Source: Bacillota bacterium (GTDB lineage Bacteria > Bacillota > Clostridia > Acetivibrionales > Acetivibrionaceae). Taken from it: a stretch of DNA of 42,114 bases. The DNA is taken from the NCBI GenBank assembly GCA_023398495.1, contig JAEWSG010000185.1, positions 1 to 42,114 of the forward strand, given 5' to 3'. The position numbers and the translations under genes are program-made. The number at the start of each line of letters is the position of its first letter. Positions within the stretch are counted from its first letter, which is position 1. The notes beneath the pieces were generated by a model. The model saw only the letters and a program-made list of their open reading frames with translations. It was not told the DNA's origin and searched no databases. This document shows positions 8,272 to 16,620 of the stretch, piece after piece.

Positions 8272-9057
8272 ATGAGAAAATGTGTTTTTGCGTTTTTATG
8301 TTTTATATTGATAACAGGTTGTACGCAGGATAATAAAATACCCGACCAAGTAACTAATCCGGTCTCAACAAGTAATCCTGCTTCAATTAATGGTGATTTA
8401 TTAAAAGGAGGTGTAGTTGATTGGATAGATTGCCTTAAAATTAATGGTATCAACTATACACTTGACCAGCACAATACTTCAAAAGGCCTGGACAAGACCA
8501 TGCTGGGGAAAGAATATGCCACAATAAAGAAAATGCATAGAGAAGTTGATGAAGTCCTTAATGATAATGAAGCTACTTTTCTTGGTTCAGGAACTGTTCT
8601 ATATACTGTAAAGGGCTACAAACCTGAATTCAGACTAGCTGCCTATGTTGATAATCAAGTCCTTTTATATACCAGCAATAATATAAAAGAAGAACTGCTT
8701 GGTATGAATGGGAAGGTAGAATCCATAAGCTTTTATGACACATCATCCTTATATATCGAATTCGCTTCAATAAAGGATAAAAAAAGAGTAAATCATATAG
8801 CAAACTCATTTATGAATGCATCTAATGAATGCAATAGGCCTGCAAGCAAATCTTGTCCAATAGGATTCCACCTTAAAGACGGAACTGAAATTAGGATAAA
8901 TTATTTCTATGATGTGGGCATGATTGGAGACGGTTTATATGTTAGCAAGGAACTGAATGATGAAATCGTATCATTATTGGTAGAAAACTCCATTATAAAT
9001 GATAACAGTTCCAATTCAAATTCAGTAATTGAATGGGGTGGCACCAAAATAAAATAA
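8272..9057 (+). CDS. Predicted lipoprotein of unknown function
   Basis: A 261-residue protein with a lipoprotein signal peptide: hydrophobic core, then ITGC with the lipidated cysteine at residue 17. A short low-complexity linker (about 20-45) leads to one globular domain. I recognise no family in it. Start ATG 8272 follows GGAGGT (8259-8264). It ends 20 bases from the convergent YaiI-family gene. The upstream region holds the 19-base direct repeats. Confidence 0.75.
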   Translation: MRKCVFAFLCFILITGCTQDNKIPDQVTNPVSTSNPASINGDLLKGGVVDWIDCLKINGINYTLDQHNTSKGLDKTMLGKEYATIKKMHREVDEVLNDNEATFLGSGTVLYTVKGYKPEFRLAAYVDNQVLLYTSNNIKEELLGMNGKVESISFYDTSSLYIEFASIKDKKRVNHIANSFMNASNECNRPASKSCPIGFHLKDGTEIRINYFYDVGMIGDGLYVSKELNDEIVSLLVENSIINDNSSNSNSVIEWGGTKIK

Positions 9058-9077
9058 TCCTCTGTTTGTTGTTTCCA

Positions 9078-9518
9078 TTATGCATCTGCAACTAATAGTT
9101 TAAATGCCTTTTCAAACTTTTCATCATGTTCCTTTGTTCTCTTGGAAGGTCCTGAAACTCTGTTTCCCGACCTTCTTACCTTTTGGGAAATATGTCTTTC
9201 AAACAAGAGCTTGTCCATATTATCATTAGAGTAAACTACTCCGTTTTGGTTTATCGCCCTTGCTCCCTTAGCCAGAGCCATTGCAGCAACACCATAATCC
9301 TGCGTCACTACTATATCTCCAATTCTGACCTTGTTTATAAGAGCAAAGTCAACAGAATCCCTCGCCTTATCAACAATAACTACTTCCGAGTATCCATCGT
9401 CAATTATATGACTGGTATCTATAAACATAGTAACCTGTATCTTTTTCTCTTTTGCAATTTTTATAATAATCTGCTTAACAGGGCAAGCATCAGCATCAAC
9501 CAGTATATTCAAAGCCAA
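9078..9518 (-). CDS. YaiI/YqxD family protein (UPF0178)
   Basis: About 146 residues matching the UPF0178 family: N-terminal ILVDADACPVKQ with its acidic pair, a central VIVDKARDSVDFALINKV, and the conserved VVTQDYGVAAMALAKGARA and ISQKVRRSG blocks. The fold is related to PIN/NYN nuclease-like domains, but biochemical function is not established. I prefer the TTG start at 9518 because AAGGAG stands five bases before it and the family starts directly at the ILVDAD strand; the longer in-frame ATG at 9572 adds residues not seen in the family. Confidence 0.88.
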   Translation of the reverse strand: MALNILVDADACPVKQIIIKIAKEKKIQVTMFIDTSHIIDDGYSEVVIVDKARDSVDFALINKVRIGDIVVTQDYGVAAMALAKGARAINQNGVVYSNDNMDKLLFERHISQKVRRSGNRVSGPSKRTKEHDEKFEKAFKLLVADA

Positions 9519-9785
9519 ATTACTCCTTCTTTCGTCTCTAAAAATGCATTTAATAATTATATTATACATCATTAATCCTTATTTCACTTAAAACATTTTA
9601 TATTTTATAATAAAAATATGCACTCTATGATGGAAACAGTTATATTATTTTAACTATCAGCCATATCGCAGCGGAAGCTGCAATCAAAGTATTATGTTCC
9701 GCTGCGAAAATTATATAAACTATATCTTCTCAAAAAGTGTATATCAACATATATAAAGATATATTAATTACCTTCCATAGTAACC
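9519..9785. other. Intergenic stretch with two competing hairpins
   Basis: Upstream of the YaiI-family gene. CGCAGCGGAA (9667-9676) pairs with TTCCGCTGCG (9697-9706), a perfect 10-bp stem. The left arm can instead fold on itself as GCAGC-GGAA-GCTGC (9669-9682), a short stem closed by a GNRA-type loop. The two folds exclude each other. There is no U tract on the plus strand. I see no gene or clear promoter here. Confidence 0.5.
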
Positions 9786-9829
9786 CTAGTGCCTCGTAAC
9801 AGAATTAATTTCTAGAGCATGCGAGGCAC
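9786..9829 (+). repeat. Intergenic hairpin repeat, copy 2
   Basis: GTGCCTCG (9789-9796) pairs with CGAGGCAC (9822-9829). Between them lie CGTAACAGAAT and TAATTTCTAG. The first 41 bases (9786-9826) are identical to 31205-31245, 21.4 kb away. A diverged relative lies at 6107, and a relative with a different stem follows on the minus strand at 9841-9894. Confidence 0.75.
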
Positions 9830-9840
9830 AAACAGATGAA

Positions 9841-9894
9841 GTGCATTTTTAACATTATTAAAGACTAGAAATTAGTAATGTTAAAAAGCACTAG
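9841..9894 (-). repeat. Hairpin repeat with a different stem, overlapping pilT stop
   Basis: On the minus strand this element begins CTAGTGC, whose TAG is the stop codon of pilT, has TAATTTCTAG in its loop and ends in GCAC, the same three blocks as copies at 9786 and 31205. Its stem is new: TTTTTAACATTA pairs with TAATGTTAAAAA with one bulged base before GCAC. It probably also serves as the 3' end of the pilT transcript. Confidence 0.6.
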
Positions 9895-10970
9895 ATTCGA
9901 CCTTTTTGAGCCACTTCAAGGTAGTTTTGCATGCCATCCTTGTCAACGCAGAAATCCAACGCATCTTCTTTTGTAATTCTGTTTTGCATATAAAGGTCAC
10001 CAATACATTTATCGAGTAGTTGCATACCTGCGTTTCCTCCTGTTTGAATACACGTGTTAATGCTCTGTGATTTACCTTCCCTGATAAGATTGCTTATTGC
10101 ACGCGTAACAATCATTATTTCGTGTGCTGCAACTCTTCCTTTGCCACTCGCTTCAGGAATCAACCTCTGTGAAATTACAGCCTTAAGTGCTGTGGACACC
10201 TGCACTCTTATTTGCTGCTGCTGATGAGGCGGAAATACATCAATAAGCCTGTCCAGTGTTTTTGCGGCACCAAGGGTATGTAAAGTTGAGAGTACAAGGT
10301 GTCCCGTCTCCGCAGCTGTAACTGCTATGCTTATCGACTCTACGTCTCTCATCTCACCAATAAATATTACATCAGGGTCTTCTCTTAATGCAGCCCTTAA
10401 AGCACTTTCATAAGACTTACTATCATGGCCGATTTCTCTCTGATTTACAATGCACTTATCATGTTTGAAAATATACTCAATAGGGTCTTCAAGAGTTAAA
10501 ATATGACCATATCTGGTTGAATTAATCTCATTAATTATAGATGCCATGGTTGTAGATTTTCCGCTGCCCGTAGGTCCGGTGACCAGAATCAAACCTTCTT
10601 TTATTTCACATATCTGCTTGATTACAGGAGGAAGATGCAAGGCTTCAATAGTTGGAATATTAGATGCTAAAGTCCTGAACACAAGTGAAACCGAACTCCT
10701 CTGCAAGAAAGCGTTAACCCTGAATCTAGAGACATTGGGCACTGTCATTGAAAAGTCAACTTCTCCAAAAGCCATTAAATGTTCAAGTTTCTCATTATCC
10801 AAACAGTTTTTTGCATATTGCATGGTATCTTCCCTTGCCAGCTTTTCAGCATCAATTTCCTTTATATTTCCATTCACTCTGAATGAAGGAGCTCTCGCTA
10901 CAGTAAGATGTAAGTCGGAAGCTTTCAAGTCAACAGCCATTTTTAGCAACTCAGTTAATTCGATCGCCAT
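9891..10970 (-). CDS. pilT: Type IV pilus retraction ATPase PilT
   Basis: A 359-residue hexameric ATPase of the PilT/GspE secretion family, which drives pilus retraction at the inner face of the membrane. Walker A (GPTGSGKS) is at 132-139; the Asp-box region (ILTLEDPIEY), Walker B (VIFIGEMRD) and His-box (HLVLSTLHTLGAAKTLDR) follow. Near the C-terminus is AISNLIREGK, the PilT-type AIRNLIRE motif with one change, which separates it from PilB assembly ATPases. The start is backed by AGGAGGAG. No other pilus gene is near, so it serves a pilus encoded elsewhere. Its stop codon lies in the hairpin repeat at 9841-9894. Confidence 0.92.
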   Translation of the reverse strand: MAIELTELLKMAVDLKASDLHLTVARAPSFRVNGNIKEIDAEKLAREDTMQYAKNCLDNEKLEHLMAFGEVDFSMTVPNVSRFRVNAFLQRSSVSLVFRTLASNIPTIEALHLPPVIKQICEIKEGLILVTGPTGSGKSTTMASIINEINSTRYGHILTLEDPIEYIFKHDKCIVNQREIGHDSKSYESALRAALREDPDVIFIGEMRDVESISIAVTAAETGHLVLSTLHTLGAAKTLDRLIDVFPPHQQQQIRVQVSTALKAVISQRLIPEASGKGRVAAHEIMIVTRAISNLIREGKSQSINTCIQTGGNAGMQLLDKCIGDLYMQNRITKEDALDFCVDKDGMQNYLEVAQKGRI

Positions 10971-11262
10971 ATATTCTCCTCCTGTTTTAGGTTATTGATA
11001 GTGTTTGAAAGTACAATCAGACAAATGCCACGATACTATCTCTTATAGTTTGTTTTTCATTTTTCCTAAGTGTGTATCGTAAAAAAACAACAAAATCTTA
11101 ATATCCTTTTATTACGCTTTGGGATTTACATAATTTAACAGGAACCTGCAACAATAGTATTCTCAACTAATATCGTATATTGCCACAGCAACAAGCCACA
11201 CTAAGATATGAGCTTTTAAATTAAAGTAGATTAAGAAAACCGCAAAATTTGGACAAATTTAT
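10971..11262. other. Intergenic stretch between pilT and mdh
   Basis: This is the spacer between divergently transcribed pilT and the malate genes. It contains an imperfectly supported long-range inverted repeat, ACGATAC (11030-11036) with GTATCGT (11074-11080). I found no open frame, RNA gene or convincing pilT promoter. The malate promoter lies at its right edge. Confidence 0.4.
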
Positions 11263-11291
11263 TTGATTTTCACGCTATTTTGGTTTATACT
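11263..11291 (+). promoter_or_regulatory. Promoter of the mdh-malic enzyme operon
   Basis: TTGATT (11263-11268) and TATACT (11286-11291) are separated by exactly 17 bases, a good vegetative promoter. Transcription would start near 11298, leaving an untranslated leader of roughly 105 bases before the ATG at 11405. GGAGGG (11391-11396) is the ribosome binding site. Confidence 0.65.
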
Positions 11292-11404
11292 TTTAAATTG
11301 AATTATGTTAAAATATTAACCATGCGCATTTTTGTACTGATAAAAAAACAAACATTTTTATATCTATGCGATAAATATTATTATGTAAACGGAGGGACTA
11401 TAAC

Positions 11405-12355
11405 ATGATTAAAAGCAAGACCAAAGTTGCTATTATAGGTGCAGGATTTGTTGGTGCTTCAACAGCATTTGCAATGTCCTTGCAACAAATGGCAACGGAA
11501 ATAGTACTTATTGATGTAAACAAAGAAAAAGCTTATGGTGAAGCCTTGGATATAAACCATGGTATTTCATTCGTAGGACAAATGGCAGTGTATTCCGGGG
11601 ACTATTCCGACTGTAAAGACGCTGATGTAATCATTATTACTGCAGGTGCAAATAGAAAACCAGGTGAAACACGTCTTGACCTTGCTAAGAAGAATGTCTC
11701 AATAGCAAAAGAAATAACTGCAAATATTATGAAACATTATACTCATGGTGTAATACTTGTAGTATCAAATCCTGTTGACATTCTCACTTATATGATTTCC
11801 AAGTGGTCAGGTCTTCCAAATGGACGAGTTATGGGTTCTGGAACCGTTCTTGACAGTTCAAGATTCAGATACCTTCTGAGCAAAAAACTTAATGTTGATG
11901 TTAGAAATGTACATGGTTACATTATTGGAGAACATGGTGATTCACAACTTCCCGCATGGAGTGCCACACATATAGCAGGACAGAATATTAGTGAATATGC
12001 TCAGGCACCAAGCGGCATTTTTACAACTGAAGACAAGATTCAAATTGCTCAGGAAGTAAAAACAGCAGGTGCTGAAATAATTAAGAACAAAGGTGCTACC
12101 TACTATGCAATAGCAATTACAATTAATGCAATAGTTGAAACACTTTTGAAAAATCAAAACACTATCAGAACAGTAGGTAGTGTAATCAATGGTAATTACG
12201 GAATAGAAGATGTTGCATTAAGCCTTCCTTCAATAGTTAACTCAGAAGGAGTACAAAGCATAATACCACTTACCCTTTCAACAGAAGAAGAAGCAGCATT
12301 AAGAGCTTCCGCTGAAAGTGTTAAAGCAGTTCTTAACGAAGTAAAAAATATATAA
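11405..12355 (+). CDS. mdh: Malate dehydrogenase of the LDH-like family
   Basis: This 316-residue NAD-linked 2-hydroxyacid dehydrogenase would normally be labelled L-lactate dehydrogenase. It has the Rossmann motif GAGFVGAS (12-19), active-site loop GANRKPGETR (81-90), substrate arginine in DSSRFR (R153), catalytic D150 and H177 (GEHGDS). The decisive residue is R84. At this place (position 102 in lactate dehydrogenase numbering) lactate enzymes have Gln and malate enzymes Arg; changing Gln to Arg in a Bacillus enzyme is known to switch it to malate. I therefore call it malate dehydrogenase: oxaloacetate plus NADH to malate. The next gene is malic enzyme, as in the C. thermocellum malate shunt. 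Confidence 0.85.
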   Translation: MIKSKTKVAIIGAGFVGASTAFAMSLQQMATEIVLIDVNKEKAYGEALDINHGISFVGQMAVYSGDYSDCKDADVIIITAGANRKPGETRLDLAKKNVSIAKEITANIMKHYTHGVILVVSNPVDILTYMISKWSGLPNGRVMGSGTVLDSSRFRYLLSKKLNVDVRNVHGYIIGEHGDSQLPAWSATHIAGQNISEYAQAPSGIFTTEDKIQIAQEVKTAGAEIIKNKGATYYAIAITINAIVETLLKNQNTIRTVGSVINGNYGIEDVALSLPSIVNSEGVQSIIPLTLSTEEEAALRASAESVKAVLNEVKNI

Positions 12356-12390
12356 CAGATTAATTTGCTAAAACGAGGAGGTTAAGAAAG

Positions 12391-13563
12391 ATGGATTATA
12401 GAAAAGAGTCATTAAGACTTCATGGCGAATGGAAGGGCAAAATAGAAGTAATTAGCTCAGTTCCTGTAAAAACTAAAGACGACTTGTCATTAGCATACAC
12501 CCCTGGTGTTGCTGAACCATGTCTTGCTATACAAAAAGATGTAGATCTTTCCTACACTTTAACAAGAAGAGGAAACTTAGTTGCTGTTATCACTGATGGT
12601 ACTGCAGTTCTCGGTCTTGGAGATATAGGTCCTGAAGCAGGTATGCCTGTTATGGAAGGTAAGTGCGTTCTCTTTAAAACATTCGGAAATGTAGACGCAT
12701 TTCCACTTTGTGTAAGAACTAAAAGTGTTGATGAAATAGTTAATACAGTAAAACTCCTTGCTGGAAGTTTCGGCGGTGTAAACCTGGAAGATATATCAGC
12801 TCCAAGGTGCTTCGAAATAGAAAGAAGACTTAAAGCTGAATGTGATATACCAATTTTCCACGATGACCAACATGGTACAGCCGTTGTTACTCTTGCAGCA
12901 ATGATAAATGCTTTAAAAATTGTTAAAAAGGATATAAACGATATTTCAGTTGTTGTTAACGGTTCAGGTGCAGCTGGTATAGCAATAACAAAACTTTTGA
13001 TGAGCATGGGACTTAAAAAAGTAATCCTTTGCGATACAAAGGGTGCCATATATGAAGGCAGAGACAACCTCAATGCTGAAAAAGCAGAGATGGCAAAAAT
13101 CTCTAACTTACAGAAAATTAAAGGTACATTAGAAGATGTTCTTGTTGGTACTGATGTTTTCATCGGAGTATCTGCTCCAAACATGGTAACTAAGGAAATG
13201 GTTAAGAACATGGCAAAAGATGCGATAATCTTTGCAATGGCAAACCCAACTCCTGAAATTATGCCTGATGAAGCTAAAGAAGCTGGTGCAAAAGTAATCG
13301 GAACAGGTCGTTCAGACTTTGCAAACCAGATTAATAACGTACTTGCCTTCCCTGGTATCTTCAGAGGTGCACTTGATGTAAGAGCAAGTGATATAAACGA
13401 CGAAATGAAGATTGCAGCTGCAGAAGCTATAGCTTCCCTCGTTAGTGACGAAGAATTGAATCCTGACTTCGTAATTCCAGCTCCATTTGATCCAAGAGTT
13501 GGTCCAACTGTTGCTGAAGCAGTTAAGGAAGCTGCTAGAAAAACAGGTGTGGCAAAACTATAA
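12391..13563 (+). CDS. Malic enzyme (oxaloacetate-non-specific, short form)
   Basis: A 390-residue bacterial malic enzyme that converts malate to pyruvate and CO2 with reduction of NAD(P). The N-terminal malic domain includes YTPGVAEPCLAI and the metal-site region CFEIERRLK followed by IPIFHDDQHGTA. The C-terminal nucleotide domain has VVVNGSGAAGIAI. Length fits the short bacterial type. It lies 35 bases behind mdh with its own GAGGAGG site, so the two are co-transcribed. Together they would turn oxaloacetate into pyruvate while moving electrons from NADH to the malic enzyme cofactor, the malate shunt known in C. thermocellum. NAD versus NADP preference cannot be read safely. Confidence 0.93.
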   Translation: MDYRKESLRLHGEWKGKIEVISSVPVKTKDDLSLAYTPGVAEPCLAIQKDVDLSYTLTRRGNLVAVITDGTAVLGLGDIGPEAGMPVMEGKCVLFKTFGNVDAFPLCVRTKSVDEIVNTVKLLAGSFGGVNLEDISAPRCFEIERRLKAECDIPIFHDDQHGTAVVTLAAMINALKIVKKDINDISVVVNGSGAAGIAITKLLMSMGLKKVILCDTKGAIYEGRDNLNAEKAEMAKISNLQKIKGTLEDVLVGTDVFIGVSAPNMVTKEMVKNMAKDAIIFAMANPTPEIMPDEAKEAGAKVIGTGRSDFANQINNVLAFPGIFRGALDVRASDINDEMKIAAAEAIASLVSDEELNPDFVIPAPFDPRVGPTVAEAVKEAARKTGVAKL

Positions 13564-13604
13564 ATATGTTTCATAAAATTTTTATATTTTAATATTCCAA
13601 AGAT

Positions 13605-13639
13605 AAAAAGCCGGTCGTCCTATAGACAACTGGCTTTTT
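13605..13639 (+). terminator. Intrinsic terminator of the mdh-malic enzyme operon
   Basis: AAAAAGCCGGT pairs with ACTGGCTTTTT around a short loop (GTC/GAC extends the stem), and a run of T follows. It lies about 40 bases after the malic enzyme stop. Confidence 0.85.
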
Positions 13640-13751
13640 ATTGTATGATGAACAATCGATAAAGCCTCTATCGCAACCACATATAAAATATTCTATACTT
13701 ATCATATTCCAATAATTACTTCTTATTAAAAACTATCCCCTAAAAAATTTT

Positions 13752-13788
13752 TTGTTAACGCATATATATATTAAAGGTTGTAAACGCA
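13752..13788 (+). repeat. Direct repeat TTGTWAACGCA upstream of the esterase gene
   Basis: TTGTTAACGCA (13752-13762) and TTGTAAACGCA (13778-13788) differ at one base and start 26 bases apart. They lie 120-160 bases before the CE12 gene, in the otherwise featureless gap 13640-13908. They could be binding sites of a regulator of polysaccharide genes. I found no convincing sigma-A type promoter in the gap. Confidence 0.35.
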
Positions 13789-13908
13789 ATACTTGCCACC
13801 CATCTTTTATACATTGATGTGTCGATCTTTTTTTATCAATTTTTGTACCTAACTGCCAGAACTTTAGTTTCAAATTTTATATTATTTTTATTAATGGAGG
13901 AAAATATA

Positions 13909-16383
13909 ATGAAAAATAACATTTTGACGCTACTAATAGTTGTTTTTGCCATTTCATTTCTTTTTAACAATGTAGCAAAAGAGAGCGTTCAGGGAGCAAC
14001 CACCAGTTACAAATTTGATTTTGGTGGAAATTCTGTAGAATACGGTTATACTGGTGTAAGTGCAACCACTTCATATAGCAGAGCGCTAGGATATGGCTTT
14101 AATACACCAGGCAATATGAAAAACGTTACCGCAAGTGGTAGCGGGGCATTAAGTGATGCTGTTCAATTCCTTACATATGGAGTTAAAAGCACAAATACAT
14201 TTAATGTTGATCTTCCTAATGGATTATATGAAGTTAAAGTAACATTGGGTAATACTTCAAGAGCAAGTGTAGCAGCTGAAGGTTTTTTTCAGATTATCAA
14301 TATGACCGGGAATAACGCAACAGATAGTTTTCAAATCCCTATAACTGATGGACAGTTGAATTTAATTGTAACTGAGGGCAAGGCAGGAACAGCATTTACC
14401 CTAAGTGCACTTGAAATAGTCAAACTGTCTGATAATCCTATTACAAACAGAACACTATGGATTGGTGGAGACTCTACGGTATGTAACTACTATCCATTGG
14501 ATACAAGTGCACAAGCAGGTTGGGGACAGCTTATGCCAAAGTTTATTAATACATCTGACTTTAAAGTCAGAAATATGGCTGCAAGCGGTCAGTGTGCAAG
14601 AGGATTTCGTGATGACGGACAATTTGAAGCAATCATGAAATATATTAAACCTGGTGATATATTTATACTCGAGTTTGGTATAAATGACACTGCCGAAAAA
14701 AACAATACAACTGAATATCAGTTCAAAGAAATAATGACAGATATGGTCAAAAAGGTAAAATCTACAGGAGCAACAATGGTATTACTTGCACCTCAAGGAA
14801 GAGCAACAGACTTTAGTAACGGTACTCATTCTTCTGTAAACAGGTGGTACAGAAATGCAACTATTGAGGTAACCAAAGAGCAAAACATAAGGCTGTGCGA
14901 TTTAAACGTCCTAAGTTCAAAATATTTCACATCGATAGGCAGTAGTGCAACTCTTGAACTTTTTATGTCTGGAGACAGCTTGCATCCTAATCGTGCAGGT
15001 GCAACCGAACTCGCAAGACTTGTTTACAATGATTTAAAAGATCAATTTACTTCGTCTGCCACTCCAACCGTTAAGCCATCGACTCCTACACCAATTGCAC
15101 CCATTATCTACGGTGATGTTAATGGTGACGGTAAGTTTAATTCTTTGGACTTTGCTCAATTTAGACTGTATTTGCTAGGTTCATCTTTACCTTATCCTGA
15201 CTATGGTGATGTAAACGGTGATGGACTTAAAAACTCAATCGATTTTGCATATATGCGCCAATATCTTCTTGGAATTATACAAAAGTTTCCTATCGAAACA
15301 ACTCAAACACCTGATTCAGTAATTTATGAGGCTGAACAGGCAATGATAGTTAATGGTATAGTTGAAACTGTAAATACAGGCTATAGTGGAAATGCCTATG
15401 CGAACTATAATAATGAAGTTGGTTCATATGTTGAGTGGAATATCAACGCCCCAATATCTGGTTCATACAAACTGCTTTTCAGATACTCAAACGGAACTAC
15501 TATTAACAGACCGATGTCTATAACCGTTAACGGAGGCTTTGTAAGAAACAATATGGACTTCGGGTTAACTACAGACTGGACTACTTGGTCTGAAACATAC
15601 ACAGTTGCAAATCTTAACCAAGGACAAAATATTATAAGAGCAACTGCAATCACTTCTAATGGCGGACCAAATGTGGATTATCTGAAAATTTCTAAAACTT
15701 CAGACCCCGTATCAAGTGATGTGCCAACATCAACTTATAATCCTACAATATATTTGGCTGGTGATTCAACTGTTCAGAGTTATAATGCCTCTTATTATCC
15801 ACAAGCTGGCTGGGGTCAAATGATCAGTAACTATTTTACTTCTGATGTTAAATTTGCAAACAGGGCTATTGCCGGGAGAAGTTCTAAGAGTTTTGTAGTC
15901 GATGGAAGATTGGATGAAATACTCACGTCAATAAAAAAAGACGACTATTTATTCATTCAATTCGGTCATAACGATGCAACTATCAGCAAACCCGAGCGTT
16001 ATGCTGCTCCATATACTACCTATAAGGAATACCTGGCAAAATACATCGACGGTGCACGTGAAAAAGGTGCTATCCCTGTACTAATTACACCTGTTGCACG
16101 CCTCAATTATATAAACGGTACATATAAAAATGATTTCCCTGACTATTGTGCTGCTATGAAACAGGTAGCTGCCGAGAAGAATTGTGCAATTATAGATCTG
16201 ATGACAAACTCCTTAGATTACTTTGCAACTCTTGATTATAATACAGTCTACAAGTTTTATATGGTATCTTCAAATGGAACAGACTATACCCACTTTACTG
16301 AGACAGGGGCAAAAGAAATTGCCAAGATAGTAGCTAATGGTGTCAAAAAATTAAATATCCCCATATCAAAATATGTGAAGTAA
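13909..16383 (+). CDS. Cellulosomal CE12-dockerin-CBM35-CE12 acetylesterase
   Basis: An 824-residue secreted enzyme predicted to remove acetyl groups from pectin (rhamnogalacturonan acetylesterase) or related side-chain sugars. Order: signal peptide (1-30), beta-sandwich N-domain (33-175), first SGNH/CE12 domain (180-382: S189, G227, N259, D356, H359), Thr/Pro linker (383-399), type I dockerin with two calcium repeats (402-424, 433-455), CBM35 (472-597), second CE12 domain (613-820: S620, G656, N688, D792, H795). Both active sites look complete. Dockerin recognition positions 10-11 read SL and SI, with Ser as in C. thermocellum. ATG 13909 has GGAGG at 13896-13900; the frame opens upstream but those residues do not form a signal peptide. 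The architecture resembles a C. thermocellum cellulosomal CE12 enzyme. Confidence 0.93.
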   Translation: MKNNILTLLIVVFAISFLFNNVAKESVQGATTSYKFDFGGNSVEYGYTGVSATTSYSRALGYGFNTPGNMKNVTASGSGALSDAVQFLTYGVKSTNTFNVDLPNGLYEVKVTLGNTSRASVAAEGFFQIINMTGNNATDSFQIPITDGQLNLIVTEGKAGTAFTLSALEIVKLSDNPITNRTLWIGGDSTVCNYYPLDTSAQAGWGQLMPKFINTSDFKVRNMAASGQCARGFRDDGQFEAIMKYIKPGDIFILEFGINDTAEKNNTTEYQFKEIMTDMVKKVKSTGATMVLLAPQGRATDFSNGTHSSVNRWYRNATIEVTKEQNIRLCDLNVLSSKYFTSIGSSATLELFMSGDSLHPNRAGATELARLVYNDLKDQFTSSATPTVKPSTPTPIAPIIYGDVNGDGKFNSLDFAQFRLYLLGSSLPYPDYGDVNGDGLKNSIDFAYMRQYLLGIIQKFPIETTQTPDSVIYEAEQAMIVNGIVETVNTGYSGNAYANYNNEVGSYVEWNINAPISGSYKLLFRYSNGTTINRPMSITVNGGFVRNNMDFGLTTDWTTWSETYTVANLNQGQNIIRATAITSNGGPNVDYLKISKTSDPVSSDVPTSTYNPTIYLAGDSTVQSYNASYYPQAGWGQMISNYFTSDVKFANRAIAGRSSKSFVVDGRLDEILTSIKKDDYLFIQFGHNDATISKPERYAAPYTTYKEYLAKYIDGAREKGAIPVLITPVARLNYINGTYKNDFPDYCAAMKQVAAEKNCAIIDLMTNSLDYFATLDYNTVYKFYMVSSNGTDYTHFTETGAKEIAKIVANGVKKLNIPISKYVK

Positions 16384-16510
16384 TATTCTATATTGAACGC
16401 GATACAAATTTTACATTGTGCTTCATATTCCTTGATTTATTATCGTGAAAAATTAATTTGTCCTTGTAAAATCATTTTCAAGATTTATATATTAACCTCA
16501 CATTTTTATA

Positions 16511-16541
16511 TAAAATCCGGTTCTTACGCATCCGGATTTTA
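16511..16541 (+). terminator. Terminator after the CE12 gene
   Basis: TAAAATCCGG (16511-16520) pairs perfectly with CCGGATTTTA (16532-16541) across an 11-base loop, and the right arm ends in TTTTA-TATTTT. It separates the esterase gene from topB. Confidence 0.75.
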
Positions 16542-16620
16542 TATTTTGGCAACAACTATGTACTTGTACCAAAAATAGTGCTAATATATAAAAGGATAAA
16601 CGTTGAAAGGAATTTTTTAA

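Noticed and set aside
11405..12355. Calling this gene L-lactate dehydrogenase
   Set aside because: Arg rather than Gln at the substrate-selecting position and the malic enzyme partner both point to malate dehydrogenase.
12552..13574. A 340-codon open frame on the minus strand opposite malic enzyme
   Set aside because: It mirrors a certain gene, has no ribosome site and its composition is what the complement of a low-GC gene with biased codons gives.
13730..13765. A SigI-type promoter (CCCC followed by a CG-containing -10) before the esterase gene
   Set aside because: A CCCC run and a CGCA are about 18 bases apart, but the -10 does not match CGAA and I cannot confirm the consensus by reading.
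13819..13908. An earlier start for the CE12 esterase
   Set aside because: The extra residues do not belong to a signal peptide and lack a ribosome site; ATG 13909 has GGAGG and begins a normal signal peptide.
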